Source of the DNA: Micromonospora yangpuensis
GTDB lineage: Bacteria > Actinomycetota > Actinomycetes > Mycobacteriales > Micromonosporaceae
Direction of reading: 5' to 3'
DNA: 64,000 nt
NCBI RefSeq assembly: GCF_900091615.1
Contig: NZ_FMIA01000002.1
Location: 3,658,001-3,722,000, forward strand
Shown: positions 54,119-62,803 of the stretch, one piece after another
Layout of the letters: each line of letters opens with the position of its first letter
Position numbering within the stretch: the first letter of the stretch is position 1
The notes under the pieces: generated by a model
Database searches by the model: none
The model's input: only the letters and a program-made list of their open reading frames with translations
Told to the model about the DNA's origin: nothing
Translations under genes and position numbers: made by a program

Positions 54119-55447
54119 TCAGCAGCTGCGGAGGAAGCGGTCGAGTACTCGCACGCCGAACTGTAGCCCGTCCACCGGTACCCGCTCGTCGATGCCGTGG
54201 AACAGGGCGGAGAAGTTCAGGTCCGCGGGCAGCCGCAACGGGGCGAAGCCGAAGCAGCGCATGCCGAGCTGGGCGAAGGCCTTGGCGTCGGTGCCGCCGG
54301 AGAGCATGTACGGCACCGGCCGGGCGGCCGGGTCCTCGGCCCGCAGGGCGGCGGACATCGCCTCGACCAGGGCCCCGTCGAAGGTGGTCTCCAGGGCCGG
54401 TTGCCGCTGCACGTACTCGATGTCGATGTCCGGGCCGACCAGCTCGCGCAGCTGTCGTTCCAACAGCTCCGACTGGCCCGGCAGGCTGCGGCAGTCGATG
54501 GTGGCGGTGGCCCGGCCGGGGATGACGTTGTCCTTGTAGCCGGCCGCCAGCCGGGTCGGGTTGGCGGTGCTGCGGATGGTGGCCCCGATGATGTTGGCGA
54601 TCGGGCCGAGTTTGGCGATGGCCACCTCCGGGTCGTCCGGGTCCAGCTCGACGCCGAGGACCTCGGAGATCTCCGTCAGGAAGGCCCGCACGGTCGGGGT
54701 GACGGTGAGTGGGAACCGGTGCCGGCCCACCCGGGCGACCGCCTCGGCCAGCGCGGTGACCGCGTTGTCGTCGTGCACGAACGAGCCGTGCCCGGGTCGG
54801 CCCCGGGCGTGCAGCCGCAGCCAGTCCAGCCCCTTCTCGGCGGTCTGGATCAGGTAGAGCCGGGCGTGCTCGTCGACGGTGTACGAGAAGCCGCCGACCT
54901 CACCGACGGCCTCGGTGCAGCCGTCGAAGAGCCCCCGGTGCCGCTGGGCCAGGAAGTGCGCGCCGTAGTCGCTGCCGGCCTCCTCGTCAGCGGTGAACGC
55001 CAGCACGATGTCGCGGGGCGGCCGGACGCCGGTGCGTTGCCAGTGCCGCACGACCGCCAGCACCATCGCGTCGAAGTCCTTCATGTCGATCGCGCCCCGA
55101 CCCCACAGGTAGCCGTCGCGGATCTCACCGGAGAAGGGGTGCACGGACCACTCGGCGGCGTCGGCGGGCACCACGTCCAGGTGGCCGTGCACCAGCAACG
55201 CCGGCCGCTGCGGGTCGCTGCCGGGGATCCGGGCGACCAGGTTGGCCCGCCCCGGCGCCGACTCCTGGATCTCGGCGGCCACACCGACCTCGGCCAGTCG
55301 CGCGGCCACGTACTCGGCTGCCGCGCGTTCCCCGGCGCTGGTGTCGTTGTCCCCGGTGTTGGTGGTGTCGATGCGCAACAGATCACGGCAGATGTCGACC
55401 ACCTCGTCGGTGGGCTCGGGTCCGGTGGTGGCGGCGTCGCTCGTCAT
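54119..55447 (-). CDS. M20 family metallopeptidase / deacylase
   Basis: 442 residues. Catalytic features: PALLVHGHLDVVPAD with His and Asp, WGRGAIDMKDFDAM with the bridging Asp, and AFTADEEAGSDYGAHF with the catalytic Glu. The inserted dimerisation domain lies at about 190-300. Members hydrolyse dipeptides, acylated amino acids or related amides with two zinc ions; this group is close to actinobacterial CPG2-like dipeptidases. Start at the ATG with AAGGA at 5 bases. Confidence 0.92.
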   Translation of the reverse strand: MTSDAATTGPEPTDEVVDICRDLLRIDTTNTGDNDTSAGERAAAEYVAARLAEVGVAAEIQESAPGRANLVARIPGSDPQRPALLVHGHLDVVPADAAEWSVHPFSGEIRDGYLWGRGAIDMKDFDAMVLAVVRHWQRTGVRPPRDIVLAFTADEEAGSDYGAHFLAQRHRGLFDGCTEAVGEVGGFSYTVDEHARLYLIQTAEKGLDWLRLHARGRPGHGSFVHDDNAVTALAEAVARVGRHRFPLTVTPTVRAFLTEISEVLGVELDPDDPEVAIAKLGPIANIIGATIRSTANPTRLAAGYKDNVIPGRATATIDCRSLPGQSELLERQLRELVGPDIDIEYVQRQPALETTFDGALVEAMSAALRAEDPAARPVPYMLSGGTDAKAFAQLGMRCFGFAPLRLPADLNFSALFHGIDERVPVDGLQFGVRVLDRFLRSC

Positions 55448-55529
55448 CGGTTCCTTATACCAGCACGTCGTTGCGGTGTCGGTTTGCCGGTCGGTCCGCC
55501 CGGGTACCGGCGGCGTCGAGGAGGTCACC

Positions 55530-56135
55530 GTGACCGTTCACCTACCGCCCCTACCGCCCGGCCCCGACGAGGGGTACCGACCTGGCGGGCGAAGCCTGGT
55601 CGACATCGTCGACGACGAGCACCGTCACCTGCTGGAGCTGCTGGACGCGGCGCTCGCCCCGGACACGCCGCAGCCGCGGCGCCGGGAGCTGCTGGACGTG
55701 TTCACCGCCATGCTGTCCCGGCACCTCTCCGGTGAGGAGCAGTACGTCTTCCCCGCCACCCGGGTCGCGGTGCCCGACGCCGCGGCGCGCATCGACCGGG
55801 AGCTGACCTGCGACGCCGAGCTGCTCGCCGCGGTACGCGGACTGACCGAGCACTCGCTGCCCGAGGTCACCGACCGGCTGCGCCGGCACGTCGAGGCGGT
55901 CGACGCGCTGGTCGGGTCGTTGCGGGCGCACGCCACCGACGAGGAGCTGATCCGGTTGGGCAACCGGATGGAGATCGCCGAGGAGGCGGCACCGACCCGC
56001 CCTCATCCGGGCAACCCGCACACCCCGCCGTGGAACCGCATCGTGGACCCGGCGGTGGGGGTGCTGGACAAGGTCCGTGACGTGGTCAGCCGACGGCACA
56101 CCCGGCTGTCGGATCTCCGCCCGCCACGCGACTGA
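55530..56135 (+). CDS. Hemerythrin HHE domain protein
   Basis: 201 residues. SLVDIVDDEHRHLLELLDAA, MLSRHLSGEEQYVFPATR and LTEHSLPEVTDRLRRHVEAV supply the His/Glu ligands of a di-iron HHE site. Such proteins bind O2 or NO or sense iron and redox state. The last 70 residues are a Pro-rich linker and a basic tail (VRDVVSRRHTRL). GTG with GAGGAGG at 6 bases; divergent from the peptidase gene by 82 bases. Confidence 0.87.
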   Translation: MTVHLPPLPPGPDEGYRPGGRSLVDIVDDEHRHLLELLDAALAPDTPQPRRRELLDVFTAMLSRHLSGEEQYVFPATRVAVPDAAARIDRELTCDAELLAAVRGLTEHSLPEVTDRLRRHVEAVDALVGSLRAHATDEELIRLGNRMEIAEEAAPTRPHPGNPHTPPWNRIVDPAVGVLDKVRDVVSRRHTRLSDLRPPRD

Positions 56136-56227
56136 CGGGAGGGCGACTGGTCCGTTCGTGCACGTTCTGCAGGTCACTGCTTGGTTTCCGGTCCGTTTCA
56201 GGACTTTCGGCCAGTCCGTCATGGTCA

Positions 56228-56240
56228 TACCGTCACGGTT
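56228..56240 (+). promoter_or_regulatory. Leaderless promoter, -10 TACCGT
   Basis: TACCGT ends 7 bases before the ATG of the LysR gene. Confidence 0.45.
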
Positions 56241-57245
56241 ATGAATCTGGAGTTGCGTCACCTGAAGGTGGTCTGCGCGATCGCGGAGACGGGGAGCGTG
56301 ACCAAGGCGGCCTCCACTCTCGGTCTTGCCCAACCCGCTCTCACCGCCCAGCTCCAGCGCATCGAACGGACGCTGGGCGGGCCGTTGTTCGAGCGGGACC
56401 GGCGGGGCGCCCGGCCGACCGCGCTGGGCGAACTGGTGCTGGCCCGGGCCCGGGTGCTGCTGCCGGCGATGAAGGGTCTGCAGGACGAGGCGGCGCGGCT
56501 GGCCGGTGCGGTCGACGCGCCACGGCGGTACCGCTTCGGCGGGGTCAACAGCCCCATCCTGGGCCGACTGGTGCACCGGCTCGCCGCCGAGCAGCCCCAG
56601 GCGCAGATCACCACGTACGCGTCCTGGTCGGTCGACGAGCTGGCCCAGCTGGTGGCCGGCGGTCGGCTCGACTTCGCGCTGGCCGGGGTCTGCGGCGACT
56701 CGACCCCGCCGACGGAGTCCGGGCTGGGTTGGCGGGAGGTCGCCGTCGACCCGGTGGGGGTGCTGCTGCCCGAGCGACATCCGATGGCCGGGCGGGACGA
56801 GGTGGGCCTGGTGGACCTGGGCCGGGAGCAGTGGGTGGCGGCACCGGGCGACGGTTGCTTCGGTGACTGTTTCGCCGCCGCCTGCGCCCGGGCCGGCTTC
56901 ACCCCCCGCAAGGTCTTCGAGACCGACATCCGGGCCGGCTTCGACCTGGTCGAGGCCGGTGTGGCGGTGGCGTTGTGCCAGGCCACCTTCCGGCCGGTGG
57001 CCGGGCTGGTGACCCGCCGGCTGGCCGGTTCGCCGCTGCGCTGGCGGTTGATGCTGGGGTGGCACCCGGACTCCCCGGCGGCCGACGTGGCCGACCTGGT
57101 GCTGGAGGCGGCGGTGGCCTCGTACACCGACTCGCTGGCCGCGCACCCGGACTACCAGGCCTGGTTGACCCGCAACCCCGAGTTCGGGGTACGACTGCCC
57201 GCGCCCGTCCCGCCGATCCCCGGCACCGGGGTGCGAACGGCGTGA
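56241..57245 (+). CDS. LysR-type transcriptional regulator
   Basis: 334 residues. Helix-turn-helix LRHLKVVCAIAETGSVTKAA, then STLGLAQPALTAQLQRIERT; the C-terminal periplasmic-binding-like sensor domain has FDLVEAGVAVALCQATFRPV. The effector is unknown. The next gene starts 20 bases downstream on the same strand. Confidence 0.92.
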   Translation: MNLELRHLKVVCAIAETGSVTKAASTLGLAQPALTAQLQRIERTLGGPLFERDRRGARPTALGELVLARARVLLPAMKGLQDEAARLAGAVDAPRRYRFGGVNSPILGRLVHRLAAEQPQAQITTYASWSVDELAQLVAGGRLDFALAGVCGDSTPPTESGLGWREVAVDPVGVLLPERHPMAGRDEVGLVDLGREQWVAAPGDGCFGDCFAAACARAGFTPRKVFETDIRAGFDLVEAGVAVALCQATFRPVAGLVTRRLAGSPLRWRLMLGWHPDSPAADVADLVLEAAVASYTDSLAAHPDYQAWLTRNPEFGVRLPAPVPPIPGTGVRTA

Positions 57246-57264
57246 CGACGGGTAACCAGCGACC

Positions 57265-57501
57265 ATGACCGACCTGTACCCGCCCGCCGACGAGCGGGAA
57301 GACGTGCGCCGCACCGCCGCGGCGCACACGGCCGCCTCCCGGGACGTGGAGGCCTTCGTGCGACGACTGCCCGGCACGCCCGGCGCGGCCGACGTCGCCG
57401 AGTACGCCGCCCTGCTGGCCCGGGAGGAGCTGCTGCGGGTGGAACGTCAGGCCGCCGCGGACGCCGCCGGGCTGATGCTGCCCAGCCTCGACCAGAGCTG
57501 A
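57265..57501 (+). CDS. Small helical protein, unrecognised
   Basis: 78 residues, mainly helical (EDVRRTAAAHTAASRDVEAF, ADVAEYAALLAREELLRVER), no membrane segment. It follows the LysR gene by 19 bases and is probably co-transcribed. Codon use resembles real genes of the window (GC-rich third positions). No family recognised. Confidence 0.6.
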   Translation: MTDLYPPADEREDVRRTAAAHTAASRDVEAFVRRLPGTPGAADVAEYAALLAREELLRVERQAAADAAGLMLPSLDQS

Positions 57502-57505
57502 CCCA

Positions 57506-57541
57506 CCGGCGCGCCGGTGCCGGCCGGCACGCGCCGGCCGC
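57506..57541. terminator. Palindromic cluster between convergent genes
   Basis: CCGGCGCGCCGG and GTGCCGGCCGGCAC are adjacent perfect palindromes just after the stop at 57501, with further inverted copies to the right. They probably end transcription from both sides; no T-run. Confidence 0.4.
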
Positions 57542-57615
57542 CGCGCGCACCGGCCCCCGCACGCTGCGGCCCGCAGCGGCCTCAGCGCGCCCCGGACCCC
57601 GGCGCGCAGCGGGCC

Positions 57616-57966
57616 TCAGCGGTCGGCGAGCGGGTCGTGGCCGAGGTCGAGCAGCGCGTGCCGCCACCGGTCGTCGGCGTTGCCGGCGGCCGGCCGTTCG
57701 TCGAGCAGGCCCTCGATCCGCTCGACGGCCTCCCGCATCACCTGGATGTCGGCCGGGGTGAGGTCGACCTTGCGTTTGCGCAGTACGGCGAGGATCTGCC
57801 GGCCCGGCTCGGGCAGGTCCAGGTCCGGGTCCGGCCCGAAGGACTCCTCCCCCGAGCCACGGGTCAACAGCCAGCTGCGCAGCTGTTCGGACGGGACGTT
57901 GACCTGGGCGTGGAAGTCCGCCCAGAGCGTCTCCACCTCGGCGTCGACGCGCTGCTCGCGGGCCAT
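57616..57966 (-). CDS. DUF3140 family protein
   Basis: 116 residues. VDAEVETLWADFHAQVNVPS, SEQLRSWLLTRGSGEESFG and QILAVLRKRKVDLTPADIQV match my memory of DUF3140, a small family of DNA-binding-like proteins in actinobacteria. Two adjacent ATGs (57969, 57966) follow AGGAGG; the second has better spacing, the first overlaps the stop of the upstream gene (ATGA). Function unknown. Confidence 0.72.
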   Translation of the reverse strand: MAREQRVDAEVETLWADFHAQVNVPSEQLRSWLLTRGSGEESFGPDPDLDLPEPGRQILAVLRKRKVDLTPADIQVMREAVERIEGLLDERPAAGNADDRWRHALLDLGHDPLADR

Positions 57967-58130
57967 CATGCCTCCTTGACGGGTGGGGCCCCGGAGACCG
58001 GGGCACCGGTGTCGGTGTCACTGCCCAGGCCCTCCGGTGGCACCCGTACCCGGGACGGGTTCGCGGTCGGTGGGGCCTCGATCGGATCGGCCGGTTCGGC
58101 CTCGTCGGGCACCTGCTCGGGCTCGGTCAT
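57966..58130 (-). CDS. 54-residue acidic, Pro-rich protein coupled to the DUF3140 gene
   Basis: ATG at 58130 with GGAGG at 6 bases opens a frame (TEPEQVPDEAEPADPIEAPP, PTANPSRVRVPPEGL) whose TGA overlaps the first ATG of the DUF3140 gene. The peptide is acidic and Pro-rich, likely disordered. It is too short for usual gene calling but has a proper ribosome-binding site, coupling and codon bias. It may serve as a partner or as a leader. Confidence 0.6.
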   Translation of the reverse strand: MTEPEQVPDEAEPADPIEAPPTANPSRVRVPPEGLGSDTDTGAPVSGAPPVKEA

Positions 58131-58242
58131 CGGATTCCTCCGGGTCCTGGGCGACGTCCGGTGGCGGTCGGACCCCGGCGGCGCGGTCGGCCGGCGCGTC
58201 CCGGGCGGTCGCGGCGGACGGTCGGCCGCCGGCCGACGGTGG

Positions 58243-60795
58243 TCACCGGGGATGGGTCGAGACGCCGGCCCGATGGGTACCGGTCCCGGCGTTGACCTCG
58301 ACCTGCAGCGCGCCGTCGCGGGCGTCGACGACCACCCGCTGCCCCGGTGACATCGCGCCTTCGAGCAGCATCCGGGACAGCCGGTTGTCCAACTCGCGTT
58401 GGATCACCCGACGCAGCGGCCGGGCGCCGAACTCCGGCTGGTAGCCGTGCTCGGCCAGCCAGTCCACCCCGGCGGTGGTGACCTCGATGGTGATGTCCTG
58501 GGCGTGCAGCCGACGCCGGGTCTCCTCCAGCAGCAGCCCGGTGATCTGGCGCAGCTGCTCGGCCTCCAGCCGCCGGAAGATGATCACCTCGTCGACGCGG
58601 TTGAGGAACTCCGGCCGGAAGTTCTCCTGCAGCCGGCGCATCAGCCGCTCGCGCAGCTCGTCGGACTCCTGGCTGCTGCCCGGCTCGCCGGCGCCGAACC
58701 CGACCGGCCGCTGGCTGCCGGTGATCAGCTCCGAACCCAGGTTGCTCGTCATGATCAGTACGGTGTTCTTGAAGTTCACCGTACGGCCCTGGCTGTCGGT
58801 GAGCCGGCCGTCGTCGAGCACCTGGAGCAGGATGTTGAACACGTCCGGGTGGGCCTTCTCGATCTCGTCGAGCAGCACCACCGCGTACGGGCGACGGCGC
58901 ACCGCCTCGGTGAGCTGCCCGGCCTCCTCGTACCCGACGTAGCCGGGTGGGGCGCCGACCAGCCGGCTGATGGTGTGCCGTTCCTGGAACTCGCTCATGT
59001 CCACCCGGACCATCCGGTCGGCCTCACCGAAGAGCGCCTCGGCCAGGGCCCGCGCCAACTCGGTCTTGCCCACGCCGGTCGGGCCGAGGAAGAGGAAGCT
59101 GCCCATCGGCCGGTTCGGGTCGGCCAGCCCGGCCCGCGAGCGGCGGACCGCCTCGGCGACCGCGCCGACGGCGTCGTCCTGACCGACCACCTTCTCGTGC
59201 AGCTGCCCCTCCAGTCGCAGCAGCCGGTCCCGTTCCTCCTCGGTGAGCTGGGCGACCGGGATTCCGGTGGCCCGGGAGACCACCTCGGCGATCTCCGCCG
59301 GGCCCACCTGCGGCACCTGCGGGGAGTCCCCCTCGCCCCGGGCCCGCCGGATCCGCTCCTCAACCTCGGCCAGCCGGTCACGCAGTGTCGACGCGCGCTC
59401 GTACTGCTCGTCGGCGACTGCCTGTTCCTTCTCCCGGCGTACCTCGTCGAGTTGTTGTTCCAGCTCCCGCACGTCCGAGGCGGGGGTCCGGGTGCGCAGC
59501 CGGACCCGGGCCCCGGTCTGGTCGATCAGGTCGATGGCCTTGTCCGGCAGGAAGCGGTCGGTGACGTACCGGTCGGCGAGTTCGGCCGCGGCGACCAGCG
59601 CCTCGTCGGTGAAGCGGACCTGGTGGTGGGCCTCGTAGCGGTCGCGCAGGCCACGCAGGATCGCCACCGTGTCGTCGACGCCGGGCTCGGGCACCAGCAC
59701 CGGCTGGAACCGGCGGGCCAGCGCGGCGTCCTTCTCGATGGTGCGGCGGTACTCGTCAAGCGTGGTCGCGCCGATCACCCGCAGCTCGCCCCGGGCCAGC
59801 GCCGGTTTGAGCATGTTGGAGGCGTCCATCCCGCCCTCGCTGCCGGCACCGCCCGCGCCGACCAGGGTGTGGATCTCGTCCAGGAAGATGATCAGCTCCT
59901 CCCGGTGGGCGCGGATCTCGTCGATCACCTTCTTGAGGCGTTCCTCGAAGTCACCCCGGTACCGGGTGCCGGCGACCAGGCCGGCCAGGTCCAGTTGGAT
60001 CACCCGCTTGCCGAGCAGGGTCTGCGGCACGTCGCCGTCGCAGATCCGCTCGGCCAGCCCCTCCACGATCGCGGTCTTGCCGACCCCGGCCTCGCCGATC
60101 AGCACCGGGTTGTTCTTGGTCCGCCGGGACAGGATCTCCACGGCCTGTTCGATCTCGTCGGCGCGCCCGATCACCGGGTCGATCTGGTCGTTGCGGGCCA
60201 GGTCGGTGAGGTCCTGACCGTACTGGTCGAGGGTGGGGGTCCCGCGGTCCGGTTTCGGGCCGGGCATCGGCCCACGTTCGGCGTTGGCCGCCTGCAACGA
60301 CTCGGGTTGGATCCGCCCGGCCGACAGCATCCGCCCGGCCGGTGACTCCGGGTTGAGCGGCAGGGCCATCAGAATGTGCTCCGGGCCGATGTAGTTCGCG
60401 CCCATCGCCCGGGAGAGCTGGTGGGCGTCGAGCAACGCCCGCTTCGCCGCCGGGGTGAGCGACAGGTTCGGCGGCACCTCGCCCGCCGGTGCGCCGTCCG
60501 CGCGCCCACCGAGGGCGTTGACCAGGGCGTCCGGGTCGGCCCCGGCCCGCCGGACCAGGTCCCGCAGGGGCTCGCGTTGCAGCGCCGCCCAGAGCAGGTG
60601 GTCGGTGTCCAGGTCGGTGCTCTGCCGCTGGGCGGCCCGGCGCGCCGCGTCGGCCAGCAGTTCCCGGGCGTCGGCGGTCATCAGCCGGGTGATGTCGACC
60701 CGGTGCGCCGGCCGGCGCCCGCCCTCACCCCGGCCGAAGTACCGGGCCAGGAACTCGTCCCACGGATCGGCGCCGAAGTCATCGGGTCCCAACAT
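58243..60795 (-). CDS. Clp ATPase, ClpC-like (HSP100 class 1)
   Basis: 850 residues. N-terminal repeat domain about 35-170 ([40 protein letters not shown]), first AAA module with Walker [17 protein letters not shown] near 235 and second with [16 protein letters not shown] near 572. The middle has only a short UVR-like segment ([20 protein letters not shown]), so it is closer to ClpC/ClpE than ClpB. An Asp/Phe/Arg-rich extension ([20 protein letters not shown]) precedes the N domain; together with the lack of the long M domain it marks this as a paralogue of ClpC1. It may act as a disaggregase or unfoldase for ClpP or on its own. GGAGG at 6 bases. Confidence 0.93.
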   Translation of the reverse strand: MLGPDDFGADPWDEFLARYFGRGEGGRRPAHRVDITRLMTADARELLADAARRAAQRQSTDLDTDHLLWAALQREPLRDLVRRAGADPDALVNALGGRADGAPAGEVPPNLSLTPAAKRALLDAHQLSRAMGANYIGPEHILMALPLNPESPAGRMLSAGRIQPESLQAANAERGPMPGPKPDRGTPTLDQYGQDLTDLARNDQIDPVIGRADEIEQAVEILSRRTKNNPVLIGEAGVGKTAIVEGLAERICDGDVPQTLLGKRVIQLDLAGLVAGTRYRGDFEERLKKVIDEIRAHREELIIFLDEIHTLVGAGGAGSEGGMDASNMLKPALARGELRVIGATTLDEYRRTIEKDAALARRFQPVLVPEPGVDDTVAILRGLRDRYEAHHQVRFTDEALVAAAELADRYVTDRFLPDKAIDLIDQTGARVRLRTRTPASDVRELEQQLDEVRREKEQAVADEQYERASTLRDRLAEVEERIRRARGEGDSPQVPQVGPAEIAEVVSRATGIPVAQLTEEERDRLLRLEGQLHEKVVGQDDAVGAVAEAVRRSRAGLADPNRPMGSFLFLGPTGVGKTELARALAEALFGEADRMVRVDMSEFQERHTISRLVGAPPGYVGYEEAGQLTEAVRRRPYAVVLLDEIEKAHPDVFNILLQVLDDGRLTDSQGRTVNFKNTVLIMTSNLGSELITGSQRPVGFGAGEPGSSQESDELRERLMRRLQENFRPEFLNRVDEVIIFRRLEAEQLRQITGLLLEETRRRLHAQDITIEVTTAGVDWLAEHGYQPEFGARPLRRVIQRELDNRLSRMLLEGAMSPGQRVVVDARDGALQVEVNAGTGTHRAGVSTHPR

Positions 60796-60882
60796 GCGCG
60801 TCCTCCGGGTTCGGGCAGGGTCGACGCGCTGGGCTACCCGTCACTCGGGCCGGCAAACGCCCCCAGATGGCAGGCTGCGGGG

Positions 60883-61263
60883 ATGACCGAGACACCGTTG
60901 CTGATCGTGGACGCCGCCAACGTGGTGGGTTCACGCCCCGACGGGTGGTGGCGGGACCGGGCCGGGGCCACCGCCCGGCTCCGCGACGCGTTGGCCCCGC
61001 TGGCCGAGCGGGGCCGCCCACCCGAGCTGGCACCACCGGCCGAGGTGGTGCTGGTGGTGGAGGGCGCGGCCCGGGGTGTGCCGGGCCGCGCGGAGGTCCG
61101 GGTGGTGGCCGCCGAGGCCTCGGGGGACGACGCCGTGGTGGCGCTGGTCGACGCCGCCGCGGGACGTCGCCGGCTGGTCGTCACCGCCGACCGTGAGTTA
61201 CGGCAGCGGGTCCGGGCCCTGGGTGCCGAGGTGTACGGGCCCCGCTGGCTGCGCGGCGACTGA
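60883..61263 (+). CDS. NYN/PIN-like RNase domain protein
   Basis: 126 residues. LLIVDAANVVGSRPDGWWRD gives the first acidic residues and RRLVVTADRELRQRVRALGA the later Asp pair of the NYN nuclease fold, related to PIN toxins and to RNA-processing enzymes. A stand-alone single domain. A CAGGCT box lies 6 bases before the ATG. It stands directly upstream, on the same strand, of the three-gene FtsK-type unit. Confidence 0.82.
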   Translation: MTETPLLIVDAANVVGSRPDGWWRDRAGATARLRDALAPLAERGRPPELAPPAEVVLVVEGAARGVPGRAEVRVVAAEASGDDAVVALVDAAAGRRRLVVTADRELRQRVRALGAEVYGPRWLRGD

Positions 61264-61431
61264 GCGTGGGCCGCTGCGGTGCGATGCGCGGTAGACGGGA
61301 CTGGCGCGAACGGGACTCCCGGGCCGGCCAGCCAACCGGACACGCGGGCAGGAACACCGACAGGGCGGATGTTCTCTCACCGACCGGGATAGGCTGTAAT
61401 GGAGGCCTCCCCGCCCCCAGGAGGTTCCACA

Positions 61432-61692
61432 GTGGCGAGCGTCGCCGAGCTGAAGGCAGCCATCGATGTCGCCCTCCAACAGATCGGCGACGGCCAGACC
61501 GCCGTGCAGGCGGCCGGCGAGAAGCTGGCCGAGGCGCAGCAGACCCTGGCCGGCGCGCTGGAGGGCAGTGGGCACGAGACAGTGGAGGCCGCGCAGGCCT
61601 CGTTGACGCAGGCCAGCCAGGAGTTGGAGGAGTGCCTCGCCGCCACCCTCGTCGCGGTGGAGCAGGCTCAGCTCTACGTAGCGACGCTCTGA
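61432..61692 (+). CDS. 86-residue helical protein, first gene of an FtsK-type unit
   Basis: Almost entirely alpha-helical: two helices (SVAELKAAIDVALQQIGDGQ to LAGALE; then HETVEAAQASLTQASQELEE, CLAATLVAVEQAQLYVATL) joined by a GSG turn. Length and hairpin shape recall WXG100/ESX secreted proteins, but the central Trp-x-Gly is absent and there is no C-terminal Tyr-x3-Asp/Glu export motif. AGGAGG precedes the GTG at 61432. A TAGGCT box at 61390-61395 probably drives the operon. The next gene starts 10 bases later. Confidence 0.7.
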   Translation: MASVAELKAAIDVALQQIGDGQTAVQAAGEKLAEAQQTLAGALEGSGHETVEAAQASLTQASQELEECLAATLVAVEQAQLYVATL

Positions 61693-61702
61693 GAGGCGGG
61701 TC

Positions 61703-62803
61703 GTGTCCATCGTCGAGGACATCGGCGCGCAGGTGCGGGCCGCCGCCGAGGACCTGCCGCTCGGCCTGCTGGCGCAGGCCCTGGAGAAGTTCGGGCAGGC
61801 CGCCGAGCGGCTGCGCTGGGTGCGGCAGGAGTCGGCGAACCCGATGGGGGTGCCGGAGCTCTCCGCGGCCACCGAGCACGCCGAGACCGCCGGATACGCG
61901 CTGCGGGTGGCCCAGGAGCAGTTGGCGGCGTACCTGACCACGCTGGGCCTGACCGCCGACGGCGCGCCGGCGCCGCGCCCGCAGCAGCGTCAACCGAAGC
62001 ACGACCAGCCCCGCGACGATGCGCCCCCGGCCGCCGGCGAGGGCCCGCAGCAGGCCGCCGACCCGACGGTGCGCCGCTGGTGGGCGGTGCGGGTGACCGA
62101 GCTGACCGGCGGCACCACCGCGCCGACCGGTGAGCCGGACGCGCAGATCGGCGACGCCCGGGAGCTGCTGCGCCGGGTGACCGGCGGGGTCCGCTCCGGC
62201 GACCGCGACCGGGTACGCGCCGAGCTGTGCCGCGCCCACGCCGACGTCGGTCTCGGCCTGGCCGCGCTGGCCCCGCCCCTGCTGCGCGAGCTGGCCGGGG
62301 AGCTGCTCGGCCACCCGCCCCGTGCCGAGGACCTGCCCCGGCTACGCAGCCAGCTCGACGGCCGGGTCCGGGACCTGCTGCCCAACCTGCCCCCGCCGGT
62401 GCTGGAGACCCTGCTCAGCCGGGTCTGCCGGATGCCGCCGCCCCGAGGCGGTGAGCAGCCGCACGCCGCCGACTCGGCGGTGACCTCCGGGGTGCTGGCC
62501 GGGGTCCTGCTGGACCGGCTCGGCCGGGACCTGCCACCGGAGTCCTCCGGTTCCCCGCAGCGCCCCGGGGCCGCCGACGGGTCCACCCCGGACGGGCAGC
62601 GGTCCACCCGGGACGGCGGTGCGCCACCGCCACGCGACCCTCGACCCCGACCGGGTACCGGCTCCGGCGGGTCCACCCCGCGCAGGACCACCGGCCCGAC
62701 CCCACGGACCGGCCCCGGCGGACCGGCCGGCCCGGTCCCGCGCGGCGGCACCGCGCCCCGGCGCGGCGACGGCCCGGCCCGTCCCGGGAGAGCCGATGGC
62801 TGA
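61703..62803 (+). CDS. 366-residue helical protein with Pro-rich tail, second gene of the unit
   Basis: N-terminal helical hairpin (LGLLAQALEKFGQAAERLRW, HAETAGYALRVAQEQLAAYL) similar in shape to the preceding 86-residue protein, a Pro/Gln/Asp-rich linker (about 85-120), a second helical domain (about 120-270, LRRVTGGVRSGDRDRVRAEL, LPNLPPPVLETLLSRVCRMP) and a disordered Pro/Gly/Arg-rich C-terminal 90 residues. No enzyme motif found. Its stop overlaps the start of the ATPase gene by 8 bases. Probably a structural or substrate-binding partner of the ATPase. Confidence 0.7.
   Translation: MSIVEDIGAQVRAAAEDLPLGLLAQALEKFGQAAERLRWVRQESANPMGVPELSAATEHAETAGYALRVAQEQLAAYLTTLGLTADGAPAPRPQQRQPKHDQPRDDAPPAAGEGPQQAADPTVRRWWAVRVTELTGGTTAPTGEPDAQIGDARELLRRVTGGVRSGDRDRVRAELCRAHADVGLGLAALAPPLLRELAGELLGHPPRAEDLPRLRSQLDGRVRDLLPNLPPPVLETLLSRVCRMPPPRGGEQPHAADSAVTSGVLAGVLLDRLGRDLPPESSGSPQRPGAADGSTPDGQRSTRDGGAPPPRDPRPRPGTGSGGSTPRRTTGPTPRTGPGGPAGPVPRGGTAPRRGDGPARPGRADG

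Noticed and set aside
58399..60345. A 648-codon frame antisense to the Clp ATPase gene
   Set aside because: Shadow of the Clp gene with no motif and no ribosome-binding site.
61432..61692. WXG100 (ESAT-6-like) protein
   Set aside because: Size and helical hairpin fit, but the Trp-x-Gly turn and the export motif are absent, so it is described only as a helical protein.
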